Shown piece after piece: positions 38,849 through 47,332 of a stretch of 64,000 bases of DNA; position 1 is the stretch's first letter; the number at the start of each line of letters is the position of its first letter. The position numbers and the translations under genes were made by a program. The notes under the pieces are model-generated. The model did not search any database, was not told where the DNA came from, and saw only the letters and a program-made list of their open reading frames with translations. The DNA is taken from the NCBI GenBank assembly GCA_022428005.1, contig JAKMDI010000014.1:62001-126000 (forward strand). The letters are read 5' to 3'. The DNA comes from Flavobacteriaceae bacterium. Its GTDB lineage: Bacteria > Bacteroidota > Bacteroidia > Flavobacteriales > Flavobacteriaceae.

Positions 38849-40159
38849 CTATTGGTCTTGACCAAGTATTTGAGCAGCACCCAATGCACAAGCAAATGAA
38901 GCGGGTTTTGCTTTAATTTTTTGACTTGGAAATTGTTTTTTTAAGAGCGCTAAAAATATTTTATTATCAGAAAAGCCGCCATCTATGTATATTTTTTTGG
39001 GTAAGGTTTCGCATATCACATCAATTTGCTCTTTAAGCAGATCTATCAGCTCCATCATCATCTTACAATAGGCGGTTTCAAAGTCTGGAAAATCCAGGTC
39101 ATCTTGGGCAGGAGCATTCGCATTGTCTAAAAATTTCCAATGAAAATGATTTTTTGAAGCAGGGAAGGTTTTCCCCGTCCAAGCTTTATTCCACTCCAGG
39201 CTCCGGTGATAATATTTAGGCTTTTTAAAATGCTTTATCAGCTTTTTAACTTTCAATCGGTGTTCTTCTCCCAAAAATAAGCGAGAGGATTTTACTGGGC
39301 TCCCATCAACTTTCATATAGGCAGTCGCTCCATTATTGATTTGTGTTTTGTCAAAAAGAGAATCATCAGAAAATGGATTAAAATTGATGCACCATGTGCC
39401 TGTTGAAAGGAGTATAAATGATTCCTTTCCCTTTAAAAGATATGTCAACAAAGCGGAGGAACTGTCGTGAATTCCAACACCAAAAATTATTTCTCTTTGG
39501 TTGAAATTCTTTACAACGATTTTATTGGTTTGAACAATAGGCGGGAATAAAAGGTCTATTTTTTCTGATTTTACCCATTGGTGATATTGCTTAGTTTCAT
39601 AATTCCACAGATCTGTGTGACATCCAATGCTGGTATATTCCGTAAACTTTTCGCCTGTAAAAACAAAACTTAGATACTGGGGTAAATGCAGACTGCACTT
39701 GATTTTTATATACAATTTAGGGCGCTTAGTTTTGAGCCAATACAATTGTTTGCCCGAATTGAGCATGTTTAGGTTTTTGGATCCTGTTTGAGAAGCAAAC
39801 ACCGCTTCAGGGCCATAATTCTCATAGAAAAGATTAAAAGTATCGCCAGCGATTTCTTTGTGATAATCGTATACGGGGGTAATGATTTGATCGTCTTTAT
39901 CTAAATGGACCCAAGTGGCTCCAAAGCCAGAAAAATTAACTTTTGTAATTTCAAATGCCTCGGACTGCATCAGTTCATCAAAGCGATCCTTCATCCATTT
40001 TTCAATACCTGCAATGTTTTCAGCCTTATGTCCGTCTTCATCTTTGATTTTTTGAACCTTGATGCGCTCCCTTTTAAGAATTTTAAAATCAGGATCAAAC
40101 AAGAAATACTTTTGATTGGTTTTACCCACATCAAAAACCAAGCAACAATCCTTAATCAT
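38849..40159 (-). CDS. FGGY-family sugar kinase, probable L-rhamnulokinase
   Basis: The 436-residue product has the FGGY kinase N-terminal motif VFDVGKTNQKYFLFD, the catalytic-loop Asp in FGVGIHDSSSALL near 230-242, and the phosphate-binding STGTWCINF near 255-263. YIDGGFSDNKIFLALL near 385-400 and ACALGAA-like SFACALGAAQ at the end form the second ATP subdomain. It is shorter than E. coli RhaB (489) and diverged from it, but it sits between the rhamnose isomerase and a rhamnosidase gene, which makes L-rhamnulose the likely substrate. Its ATG shares one base with the rhaI stop (TAATG). Confidence 0.82.
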   Translation of the reverse strand: MIKDCCLVFDVGKTNQKYFLFDPDFKILKRERIKVQKIKDEDGHKAENIAGIEKWMKDRFDELMQSEAFEITKVNFSGFGATWVHLDKDDQIITPVYDYHKEIAGDTFNLFYENYGPEAVFASQTGSKNLNMLNSGKQLYWLKTKRPKLYIKIKCSLHLPQYLSFVFTGEKFTEYTSIGCHTDLWNYETKQYHQWVKSEKIDLLFPPIVQTNKIVVKNFNQREIIFGVGIHDSSSALLTYLLKGKESFILLSTGTWCINFNPFSDDSLFDKTQINNGATAYMKVDGSPVKSSRLFLGEEHRLKVKKLIKHFKKPKYYHRSLEWNKAWTGKTFPASKNHFHWKFLDNANAPAQDDLDFPDFETAYCKMMMELIDLLKEQIDVICETLPKKIYIDGGFSDNKIFLALLKKQFPSQKIKAKPASFACALGAAQILGQDQ

Positions 40160-41454
40160 TACAAACCAGTTGATTTAGAGTCAATACCTCTGGCAGCGAT
40201 GAGTTGATTTCGAATGTCGAATGCCCGATAAGCAGTGAGTGAATCTAGGGCACCTCCTTTTCGGTAAATCGATTCCATTACCAATGGCCTCACATCCGTT
40301 CTAAAGGCTTCTTGAAGAATCCGCTGGGACTGCGCAATATCATTACTGGCTTGCGCAATTTTTAAACTGTCGTAATCTACCAACAACGCCCTTGCGTAGG
40401 CAATTTTAATGCTTTCAACAGACTGGAGCAAATCTTCCATGGGGTCCTTTAAGTTGTGACTGGCATCGATCATCCACGACAATTCTGGATTGTCGGTATC
40501 CTCCATACCTTGAACCAATTCACAAAAAATCAGGAACAATTGATATGGTTTTATACTTCCTACAGTCAGGTCGTCATCTCCATATTTACTGTCGTTAAAA
40601 TGAAAACCACCTAACTTATTTAAGTGCATCAACAGGGCCACAATTTGTTCGATATTGGTATTGGGTAAGTGATGCCCTAAGTCCACCAAGCTCGTCGCTT
40701 TATCACCTAATTTTGAAGCCAAAAGATGAGAAGTGCCCCAATCTGGGATCACCATAGAATAAAAATTAGGTTCATAGGGTTTGTATTCTACCAAGAGTTT
40801 CCAATCTGCAGGTAAATGGTCATAAATTTCCTCCAATGATTCTAAAGTACGTTGGAAAGCATCTCTAAAATTGTGTTGCCCAGGAAAAGAACTTCCGTCG
40901 GCCAACCAAACGGTTAGGGCTTTGGATCCCAATTGAACTCCGTGATCAATCACCTCTTTATTGTGCTTAATGGCCTCTTTTCTAACGGCAGTATCAACAT
41001 GGGACAAAGAACCAAATTTATAGGAATGAACACTGTTGGGCTGATCTTGAAAAGTATTGGAATTAACCGCATCAAATTTTATATCCAACCCAAAAGCCAA
41101 TTCCCGAATGGAATCGTAATCTTCGGGGATATCCCATGGAATGTGAAGACTGATGGCACCACTGGACTTATTTAGGGCGTGAAGTATTCCAACATCTTTG
41201 ATCTTGTCTCTCAAATTTGAAGGCTCACCTCCGGAGGGAAATCGACCAAAACGGGTACCTCCAGTTCCCAACGCCCAGCTGGGAATGGCAACCTGAAAAG
41301 CACAAATCTGTTCTATCAAACCTTCGGTATCGTGTCCGCGATTTAAAAGACGCTCCCCCAAGTGATCCCAATTTCGCTGGTGCTCTTTTGAGTGTTCATC
41401 GTTGAATGATTTAAGTTCATTTGCATCAAGCATAATCACAAAATTATCTGACAA
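40159..41454 (-). CDS. rhaI: L-rhamnose isomerase (RhaI type)
   Basis: The 431-residue TIM-barrel isomerase matches the length of the Pseudomonas stutzeri-type L-rhamnose isomerase, unlike E. coli RhaA. It converts L-rhamnose to L-rhamnulose with divalent metal. Visible blocks are SWALGTGGTRFGRFP near 54-68, SLHIPWDIPEDYD near 100-112, VEYKPYEPNFYSMVIPDWG near 222-240, LVDLGHHLPNTNI near 254-266 and GGFHFNDSKYGDDDLTVG near 277-294, which hold the metal ligands. It overlaps the end of rhaEW by 11 bases and the kinase start by one base. Confidence 0.93.
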   Translation of the reverse strand: MSDNFVIMLDANELKSFNDEHSKEHQRNWDHLGERLLNRGHDTEGLIEQICAFQVAIPSWALGTGGTRFGRFPSGGEPSNLRDKIKDVGILHALNKSSGAISLHIPWDIPEDYDSIRELAFGLDIKFDAVNSNTFQDQPNSVHSYKFGSLSHVDTAVRKEAIKHNKEVIDHGVQLGSKALTVWLADGSSFPGQHNFRDAFQRTLESLEEIYDHLPADWKLLVEYKPYEPNFYSMVIPDWGTSHLLASKLGDKATSLVDLGHHLPNTNIEQIVALLMHLNKLGGFHFNDSKYGDDDLTVGSIKPYQLFLIFCELVQGMEDTDNPELSWMIDASHNLKDPMEDLLQSVESIKIAYARALLVDYDSLKIAQASNDIAQSQRILQEAFRTDVRPLVMESIYRKGGALDSLTAYRAFDIRNQLIAARGIDSKSTGL

Positions 41455-43546
41455 AGGCGTTGGTTACACCACCATCAACATTAATAATATTCCCAGTGCT
41501 TTTGTCCAAAACAGCTAAAAATGCAAATACACCATTGGCAATATCTTCTGGCTTGATAATCTTGTTGAGGATATTCCTTTTTGCATAAAATTCTGGCAGC
41601 TCCTCCACCGATATCCCATAGGCTTTAGCGCGTCCTTCTGCCCATTCGCCTTCCCAAATTTTACTCCCCAAAATTACGCCATCAGGATTCACTGTATTGA
41701 CCCTGATCTGATCTGATGCCAGCTCAGCCGCCAGCAATCTGGACAGGTGTATTTGAGCTGCCTTGGCCGTTCCGTATCCTGCATTGTTGGGCCCTGAAAC
41801 CAGCCCATTTTTGCTAGCAATGTTGACGATATTCCCCCCTAAACCTTGTTTGTTCATGATCTCAGCAGCGGTTTTGGAAAGTAGAAATTGTCCTTTTACC
41901 AATACGTCTTGTAGTAGATTCCAGTCAGCTTCTGTGGTATCCAGCAAGGGTTTGGAAATGGCCAGCCCAGCACTGTGAACCACAATATCCAGCCCACCAA
42001 ATTGAAGACAGGCCTTTTGAACTGCGTTTTGCAGACTCTCTGCCTGGGTAACGTCACAGTAACAACCAATGGCCTGATCGGTACTGTAAGCGGCGGTGGC
42101 CTCTTTCAAGTACTCCTCTGAAATATCGGTAAATAATACATTGGCACCTTCAGCGATGAGTTTATCGGCAATCGCCCTACCAATTCCTCCCCCCGATCCT
42201 GTGACCAAAGCCACTTTTCTCGACAAGGGTTTTTCTTTTGGCTGGCGTTGTAATTTGGCTTCTTCCAGCAACCAATATTCAATATTAAATGCCTCTTGAC
42301 GTGGTAATGAGGTGTATTTTGTTATGGCCTCTGCTCCACGCATCACATTGATGGCATTCACATAAAATTCACTGGCAACGCGGGCCGTTTGCTTATTTTT
42401 TGCAAAGGTGAACATCCCCACCCCAGGATATAAAATTACAACAGGATTGGCATCTCTGATGGCAGGGCTATCGGGATGCTTACAGGCTTCATAATATTCC
42501 TTATAGTCTTGTCTGTACTGATCAAACGAGGCTGAAATTTTATTTAATATCGACTGGGAATCGCTGAGGTCCTCGTCTGGAGAAAGATTTAAAATAAGTG
42601 GTTTTATTTTTGTTCTTAAGAAATGGTCGGGACAAGAAGTCCCCATCGGAGCAAGTCGCTCTAAGTCATTTGAATTGATGTACTCCAGCACCTTTTCGTC
42701 ATCGGTAAAATGACCTATCATATGATTTTCTGAGGAGCACAAACCTCGGAGAGTAGGGGCCAATAAAGCTGCCTGATGGCTCCTTTTTTCTGGCGATAAG
42801 CTTTCTATTTTTTGACCTCCAAAAACACTTCCCTTTTCTTTTACTTTGTCTTCAATGTATTGGGATGCAGCTTCAATCACTTCAAGACTGTTTACATAGG
42901 ACTCATAGGAGGTTTCTCCCCAAGTAAATACACCATGACTGCCCAAAACAATTCCTTTGATATTCGGATTCTTATTCAGACAGGCTTCCAATTGCAATCC
43001 GAGGTCAAATCCTGGACGTTGCCATGGGACCCAGCCCATGGAGTCTCCCCATATTTCTTTTGTAATTTTTTCGCTGTCTTCTGCTGCAGCAACAGCAATC
43101 AATGCATCGGGATGCAAATGATCAATGTGCTTAAAGGGAAGTAATCCATGAAGGGGGGTGTCTATAGAAGGGGCTCTGCTGTCCAAGTCATATATGCAAT
43201 GATTGAAAAGGGCTACCATCTCATCCTCGTGTTCTAATCCCCTGTAGACTTTTTTTAGATCGTGGAGCCTTTGGTTGTATAGCCCTGCAATACCTGCTCG
43301 GGTTAGGGTTCCTATATCACCTCCAGAACCTTTTATCCACATCACCTCGACCTCTTCGTTTGTCAACGGGTCTCTTTCTATGGTTTTACAACTGGTATTT
43401 CCTCCACCATAATTGGTAATTCTTAGATCTGCTCCTAAAATATTGGAACGGTAGAGAAAGAGCGCCACTTGGTCATCTCCAAGGGAAGCCGCTTTTTTTT
43501 CTTCCCATAAATAGTCTACGTATTTATAATTATGTTTATTTTTCAT
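41444..43546 (-). CDS. Bifunctional L-rhamnulose-1-phosphate aldolase / L-lactaldehyde dehydrogenase (RhaEW type)
   Basis: The 700-residue fusion has an N-terminal class II aldolase domain (about 1-400) with zinc-type histidines in KHIDHLHPD (H140, H143, H145) and GSHGVFTWG. The C-terminal short-chain dehydrogenase domain (about 430-700) has the cofactor motif VTGSGGGIGRAIA near 445-457 and catalytic YGTAK near 590-594. The aldolase gives DHAP and L-lactaldehyde. In the fused form described for several phyla, the dehydrogenase oxidises lactaldehyde to L-lactate. It is the first gene of the minus-strand rhaEW-rhaI-kinase unit and is divergent from the NCS1 permease gene over 54 bases. Confidence 0.93.
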   Translation of the reverse strand: MKNKHNYKYVDYLWEEKKAASLGDDQVALFLYRSNILGADLRITNYGGGNTSCKTIERDPLTNEEVEVMWIKGSGGDIGTLTRAGIAGLYNQRLHDLKKVYRGLEHEDEMVALFNHCIYDLDSRAPSIDTPLHGLLPFKHIDHLHPDALIAVAAAEDSEKITKEIWGDSMGWVPWQRPGFDLGLQLEACLNKNPNIKGIVLGSHGVFTWGETSYESYVNSLEVIEAASQYIEDKVKEKGSVFGGQKIESLSPEKRSHQAALLAPTLRGLCSSENHMIGHFTDDEKVLEYINSNDLERLAPMGTSCPDHFLRTKIKPLILNLSPDEDLSDSQSILNKISASFDQYRQDYKEYYEACKHPDSPAIRDANPVVILYPGVGMFTFAKNKQTARVASEFYVNAINVMRGAEAITKYTSLPRQEAFNIEYWLLEEAKLQRQPKEKPLSRKVALVTGSGGGIGRAIADKLIAEGANVLFTDISEEYLKEATAAYSTDQAIGCYCDVTQAESLQNAVQKACLQFGGLDIVVHSAGLAISKPLLDTTEADWNLLQDVLVKGQFLLSKTAAEIMNKQGLGGNIVNIASKNGLVSGPNNAGYGTAKAAQIHLSRLLAAELASDQIRVNTVNPDGVILGSKIWEGEWAEGRAKAYGISVEELPEFYAKRNILNKIIKPEDIANGVFAFLAVLDKSTGNIINVDGGVTNAFVR

Positions 43547-43600
43547 TAATATTGGTTTTCAAATTCTTTATTTATAGTAATAAAACGGGAAGATAATAAA

Positions 43601-44986
43601 ATGGGAGATAAAAATATAAAATCAGAATTCGAAAGGGAAATTGTCCCTGAAAAAAAATTAAAAAATTGGAAAAGTTTCTTGGGTATGTATGCTGGAGAGC
43701 ATGCCGCGGGAACAGAATTTATGATAGGCCCACTGTTCTTGACGGTGGGTGTGAGTGCCTTTGATTTGCTGGCGGGATTATTTCTCGGAAACCTGATGGC
43801 AGTATTGTCATGGCGTTATATCACAGCAAACATTGCTGTAAAAGAACGTTTTACACTGTACTTTAAATTAGAAAAAATATCGGGTAAAAAATTAGTAAAG
43901 TTTTACAATGTGGCCAATGGAATTCTTTTTTGCTTTCTCGCAGGTTCTATGATCACGGTCTCGGCAACTGCTGTTGGCGTACCCACAGGTATGGAGATGC
44001 CAAAACTTACGGATGTGTTCCCCAACAGTATTACTTGGGTCATCGTAGTAATAATCCTTGGCAGCCTCATCACTTGGGTAGCCGCCAAAGGATATGGAAT
44101 GGTATCCAAAGCTGCAAACTGGATGGCTCCTGTAATTGTATTGGCTTTTCTGAGCTGCGGAATCGTTGCTGCCAGTCAATTGGGGATCAGCAGTTTTTCA
44201 GATTTTCTTGCCGTTTGGGGTGAAGGTTCTGAGCCTTTTCCAGGACAAATAAAATATACTTTTTGGCATGTTTTTCTTTGGTCTTGGTTTTGTAATGCCG
44301 CGATGCACATTGGAATGTCTGATCTCACTGTTTTCCGCTATGCAAAATCTGCTAGCTCCGGATGGACCACCGCAGCGGGGATGTATGTCGGTCATTACAT
44401 GGCATGGATTGCCGCATGCTTGTTGTATGCCGTTTATCTAAAATCCCCAGAGGCTGGCGATTTTTTGGCGGCAGGATCAGCGCCTCCAGTGGCACCTGGT
44501 CCCCTGGCCTATAATGCGATTGGTTGGTTTGGAATTATAGCAGTAATTCTGGCTGGCTGGACAACTGCAAATCCAACCATCTACAGATCTGGATTGGCAT
44601 TTCAAACCATGTTTCCCAAATGGACCAATACCCAAGCCACTATTTTGGCGGGTACACTGGCGACCGTCGCGGGAATTTTCCCTGCTTTTGCAATGAAACT
44701 ATTAGATTTTGTAGCAGTTTATGGTTTTATTCTTGCGCCTGTAGGTGCGGTTATAGTTTTCGAATACTTTTTTGCTGATCGGTATGGAGTAATAAAAAAT
44801 TATGCAGAGAAAAATAATGTGAATTTTAATAAATCTGTATTTTTGGCCTGGTTAATTAGTTTCGTCATCTTTTTTGGATGGTCCAAAACCCAAGGTATTT
44901 TTCTTTCATTTCTTACCCTCCCCGCATGGATTACCTGCGGCCTGCTTTTTATTATATTTAGTAAAATTTTTCAAAAAAATAATTAA
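43601..44986 (+). CDS. NCS1-like (cytosine/purine/allantoin family) permease
   Basis: The 461-residue polytopic membrane protein has about 12 hydrophobic segments. The N-terminal region (MYAGEHAAGTEFMIGPLFLTVG, read as MYAGEHAAGTEF then MIGPLFL) and GWTTANPTIYRSGLAFQ near 320-336 resemble the nucleobase:cation symporter-1 family. Its position, divergent from rhaEW and 12 bases before the lactate dehydrogenase gene, points to a rhamnose-pathway substrate rather than a nucleobase. L-rhamnose uptake or lactate movement are the leading options. This reassignment is inference from context. No RhaT- or L-fucose-permease-type transporter is in the window. Confidence 0.8.
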   Translation: MGDKNIKSEFEREIVPEKKLKNWKSFLGMYAGEHAAGTEFMIGPLFLTVGVSAFDLLAGLFLGNLMAVLSWRYITANIAVKERFTLYFKLEKISGKKLVKFYNVANGILFCFLAGSMITVSATAVGVPTGMEMPKLTDVFPNSITWVIVVIILGSLITWVAAKGYGMVSKAANWMAPVIVLAFLSCGIVAASQLGISSFSDFLAVWGEGSEPFPGQIKYTFWHVFLWSWFCNAAMHIGMSDLTVFRYAKSASSGWTTAAGMYVGHYMAWIAACLLYAVYLKSPEAGDFLAAGSAPPVAPGPLAYNAIGWFGIIAVILAGWTTANPTIYRSGLAFQTMFPKWTNTQATILAGTLATVAGIFPAFAMKLLDFVAVYGFILAPVGAVIVFEYFFADRYGVIKNYAEKNNVNFNKSVFLAWLISFVIFFGWSKTQGIFLSFLTLPAWITCGLLFIIFSKIFQKNN

Positions 44987-44997
44987 AACAAAATAGC

Positions 44998-46152
44998 TTG
45001 TCAAAACCCATTCAATACAATCCGCGCTTCCCTTCTATAGAAGACTTGAGGTCAAGAGCGCAAAAAAAAATCCCACAATTCGCTTTTGAGTATTTGGACG
45101 GTGGTTGCAATGAAGATATCAGTCTCTACAAAAACACCCATGAGCTCCGCAAAGTAGAGATGAAACCGCGGTATTTGGTTCCCTTTCAAGGCGCCAATCT
45201 AAAAACTGAATTGTTTGGACACGAATACGCTGCTCCCTTTGGTATTTCCCCAGTAGGACTGCAAGGTTTGATGTGGCCAAAATCTCCTGAAATATTGGCC
45301 AAAGCTGCTTTTGAACACAATATTCCTTTTGTCCTGAGCACCGTCACCACTGCCAGCATAGAAACCATTGCTGAAATCACTGAGGGAAGGGCATGGTTTC
45401 AACTCTATCATCCAGCTGAAGAGCACGTAACCAAAGACCTCATCAAAAGAATTGACGCTGTAGACTGTCCCGTATTGGTGATTCTCTCCGATGTTCCGTC
45501 TTTTGGGTATCGTCCCAGGGACATCAGAAATGGATTGTCAATGCCTCCACGAATGACATTGCAAAATATAATTAGGGTATTAAAAAGACCGGAGTGGGCC
45601 CTGAGAACGCTGATAAATGGGCAACCCAGTTTTGAGGTTTTAAAGCCTTATATGCCCAAAAATTTAAATTTGAGTCAGTTGGGGAAATTTATGAATGCCA
45701 CTTTTGAAGGACGACTTAACGAGGAAAAAGTAAAAAAACTAAGAGACCTTTGGAAAGGTAAGCTTGTCATCAAGGGAGTAGAATCCGAAGCAGATGTTGA
45801 AACTGCAATTCGATTGGGATTGGATGGAGTGATCATTTCAAACCATGGGGGAAGACAAGTTGACGCAGGGCAGGCTACCATTACCTCCTTGCAAAATATT
45901 GCCCCGAAATACGGGGATCAAATCAAAATAATGATGGACAGTGGTATTCGCGGTGGCGCCGATATAGGAAGAGCACTCTCCTCTGGGGCAGACTTCACTT
46001 TCTTGGGCAGAAGTTTTATGTATGGTGTCTCGGCCTTGGGCAAAAAAGGAGGCGATCACACCATTTCCATTCTCAAAGCGCAGCTGACTCAAGTGATGGA
46101 GCAAATGTGTTGTGAAAACCCCAAAGCGCTCACCAAAAGACTGTTGAAATAA
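44998..46152 (+). CDS. lldD: FMN-dependent alpha-hydroxy-acid (L-lactate) dehydrogenase
   Basis: The 384-residue TIM-barrel flavoprotein has FAFEYLDGGCNED near 24-36, GLMWPKSPEILAKAA near 89-103, the catalytic His283 in ISNHGGRQVDAG and the FMN-phosphate loop DSGIRGGADIGRAL near 315-328. It oxidises L-lactate to pyruvate, which fits disposal of the lactate made by RhaEW next door. The start is TTG at 44998, chosen because the family N-terminus aligns there and no ATG occurs before conserved sequence. It follows the NCS1 permease gene by 11 bases. Related hydroxy acids remain possible substrates. Confidence 0.88.
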   Translation: MSKPIQYNPRFPSIEDLRSRAQKKIPQFAFEYLDGGCNEDISLYKNTHELRKVEMKPRYLVPFQGANLKTELFGHEYAAPFGISPVGLQGLMWPKSPEILAKAAFEHNIPFVLSTVTTASIETIAEITEGRAWFQLYHPAEEHVTKDLIKRIDAVDCPVLVILSDVPSFGYRPRDIRNGLSMPPRMTLQNIIRVLKRPEWALRTLINGQPSFEVLKPYMPKNLNLSQLGKFMNATFEGRLNEEKVKKLRDLWKGKLVIKGVESEADVETAIRLGLDGVIISNHGGRQVDAGQATITSLQNIAPKYGDQIKIMMDSGIRGGADIGRALSSGADFTFLGRSFMYGVSALGKKGGDHTISILKAQLTQVMEQMCCENPKALTKRLLK

Positions 46153-46186
46153 TTCTGTACTTCCTGTATTAATCAATAGGAGGCTG

Positions 46187-47311
46187 TCAGCCAACCCTAT
46201 AGCGATTCAGGAGGTCCATATTTAACTCAAAGCCAATCCCTGGAGTGTCCGGTACAGTTACATAACCGTCACTGTCAAGTTTTAGTTTTGGATAAAATAA
46301 TTCCTTGCGAAGTTCGTCTACTTCGGGGGGATAATATTCTAACAACTCCCCATTTGGAACAGCAGCAACCAGTGGTAGCTGTAACTCCTGACATCCGTGA
46401 GGGGCAATTTTTAAACCCTTTTCTAGAGCGAGTTTTGCCACCGACAAAGCCACGTCATAGCCAGGGCAGATGGTGGCATCGACATTTAGCATGCTCGCTC
46501 CCTTGTTTTCTAAAAGTGTTTCAAAATCTGCCAGCGTATAGTAATTTTCTCCCGTAGCAATGGTCAAACGGGTACCCGCATTGAGGGTTTTGTGAGATTT
46601 AAAATCATGGATGGCCAATGGTTCTTCAAACCAGTAAACATCGTAATTTTCCATTTCTTTGGCGTAAGCCAATGCAGTGGGTAAATCAAAAGCACAATTG
46701 GCATCCACCAGTAAGTCAATGTGATCGCCAATGGCAGCTCTGGCGGCTGCTACGCGCTTCATATCTGTGGCCAATCCTGCTTGCGGATCTCCAATTTTTA
46801 TCTTAACGGCCGTTGCGTTCAGCTCGTTTACATTGTACAACAGTTCATCCTGTAATTCTTTTAATCCTTTATTTTTGGCGTAGTACCCCCCTGCAATATA
46901 AGCCCTCACTCTTTTTTGTGCGCCACCCAATAGGGTATGGATGGACTGGCCTTTTACTTTTCCTTTGATGTCCCAACAAGCGATCATGAGGGCTGCCAAT
47001 ACCTGGGTATGCAATCCAGCAGACCCTAAAATTTTATTTTGTTTCTCACCGAGATCGAGGGTGAGCTTTTCGGTCTCCAGCGGGTTTTGTCCAATTAAAA
47101 AAGACTTGTAATATTCAACATAGGGTCTGTAAAATTCATTGGGCCGAACAGCCGCTGTTCCTCCATTCCATCCAATACCTTCTATTCCCTGATCGGTTGA
47201 TATGGTAACTTTGTGCATTCTCCCTGGGCCATAAAAATGCATGCCATTCCATATTCCTGGTCTTTCCCATTCAAAGGATTCGCTTGTAATATTTGTAATT
47301 TTAATATCCAT
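46187..47311 (-). CDS. Enolase-superfamily (mandelate racemase-like) acid-sugar dehydratase
   Basis: The 374-residue product shows the full mandelate racemase-subgroup residue set: Lys170 and Lys172 (VKIKIG), metal ligands Asp203 (VDANCAFD), Glu229 (WFEEPL) and Glu255 (TGENYY), the Asp278 to His305 dyad (NVDATICPG, IAPHGCQE) and Glu325. This predicts abstraction of an alpha proton from a sugar acid followed by dehydration or racemisation. The locus suggests L-rhamnonate or another acid sugar, but the phosphorylated rhamnose route is already complete here, so the substrate is open. It pairs with an SLC13 transporter gene 21 bases upstream. Confidence 0.85.
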   Translation of the reverse strand: MDIKITNITSESFEWERPGIWNGMHFYGPGRMHKVTISTDQGIEGIGWNGGTAAVRPNEFYRPYVEYYKSFLIGQNPLETEKLTLDLGEKQNKILGSAGLHTQVLAALMIACWDIKGKVKGQSIHTLLGGAQKRVRAYIAGGYYAKNKGLKELQDELLYNVNELNATAVKIKIGDPQAGLATDMKRVAAARAAIGDHIDLLVDANCAFDLPTALAYAKEMENYDVYWFEEPLAIHDFKSHKTLNAGTRLTIATGENYYTLADFETLLENKGASMLNVDATICPGYDVALSVAKLALEKGLKIAPHGCQELQLPLVAAVPNGELLEYYPPEVDELRKELFYPKLKLDSDGYVTVPDTPGIGFELNMDLLNRYRVG

Positions 47312-47332
47312 TCTTCATTAAAAATTAATTTA

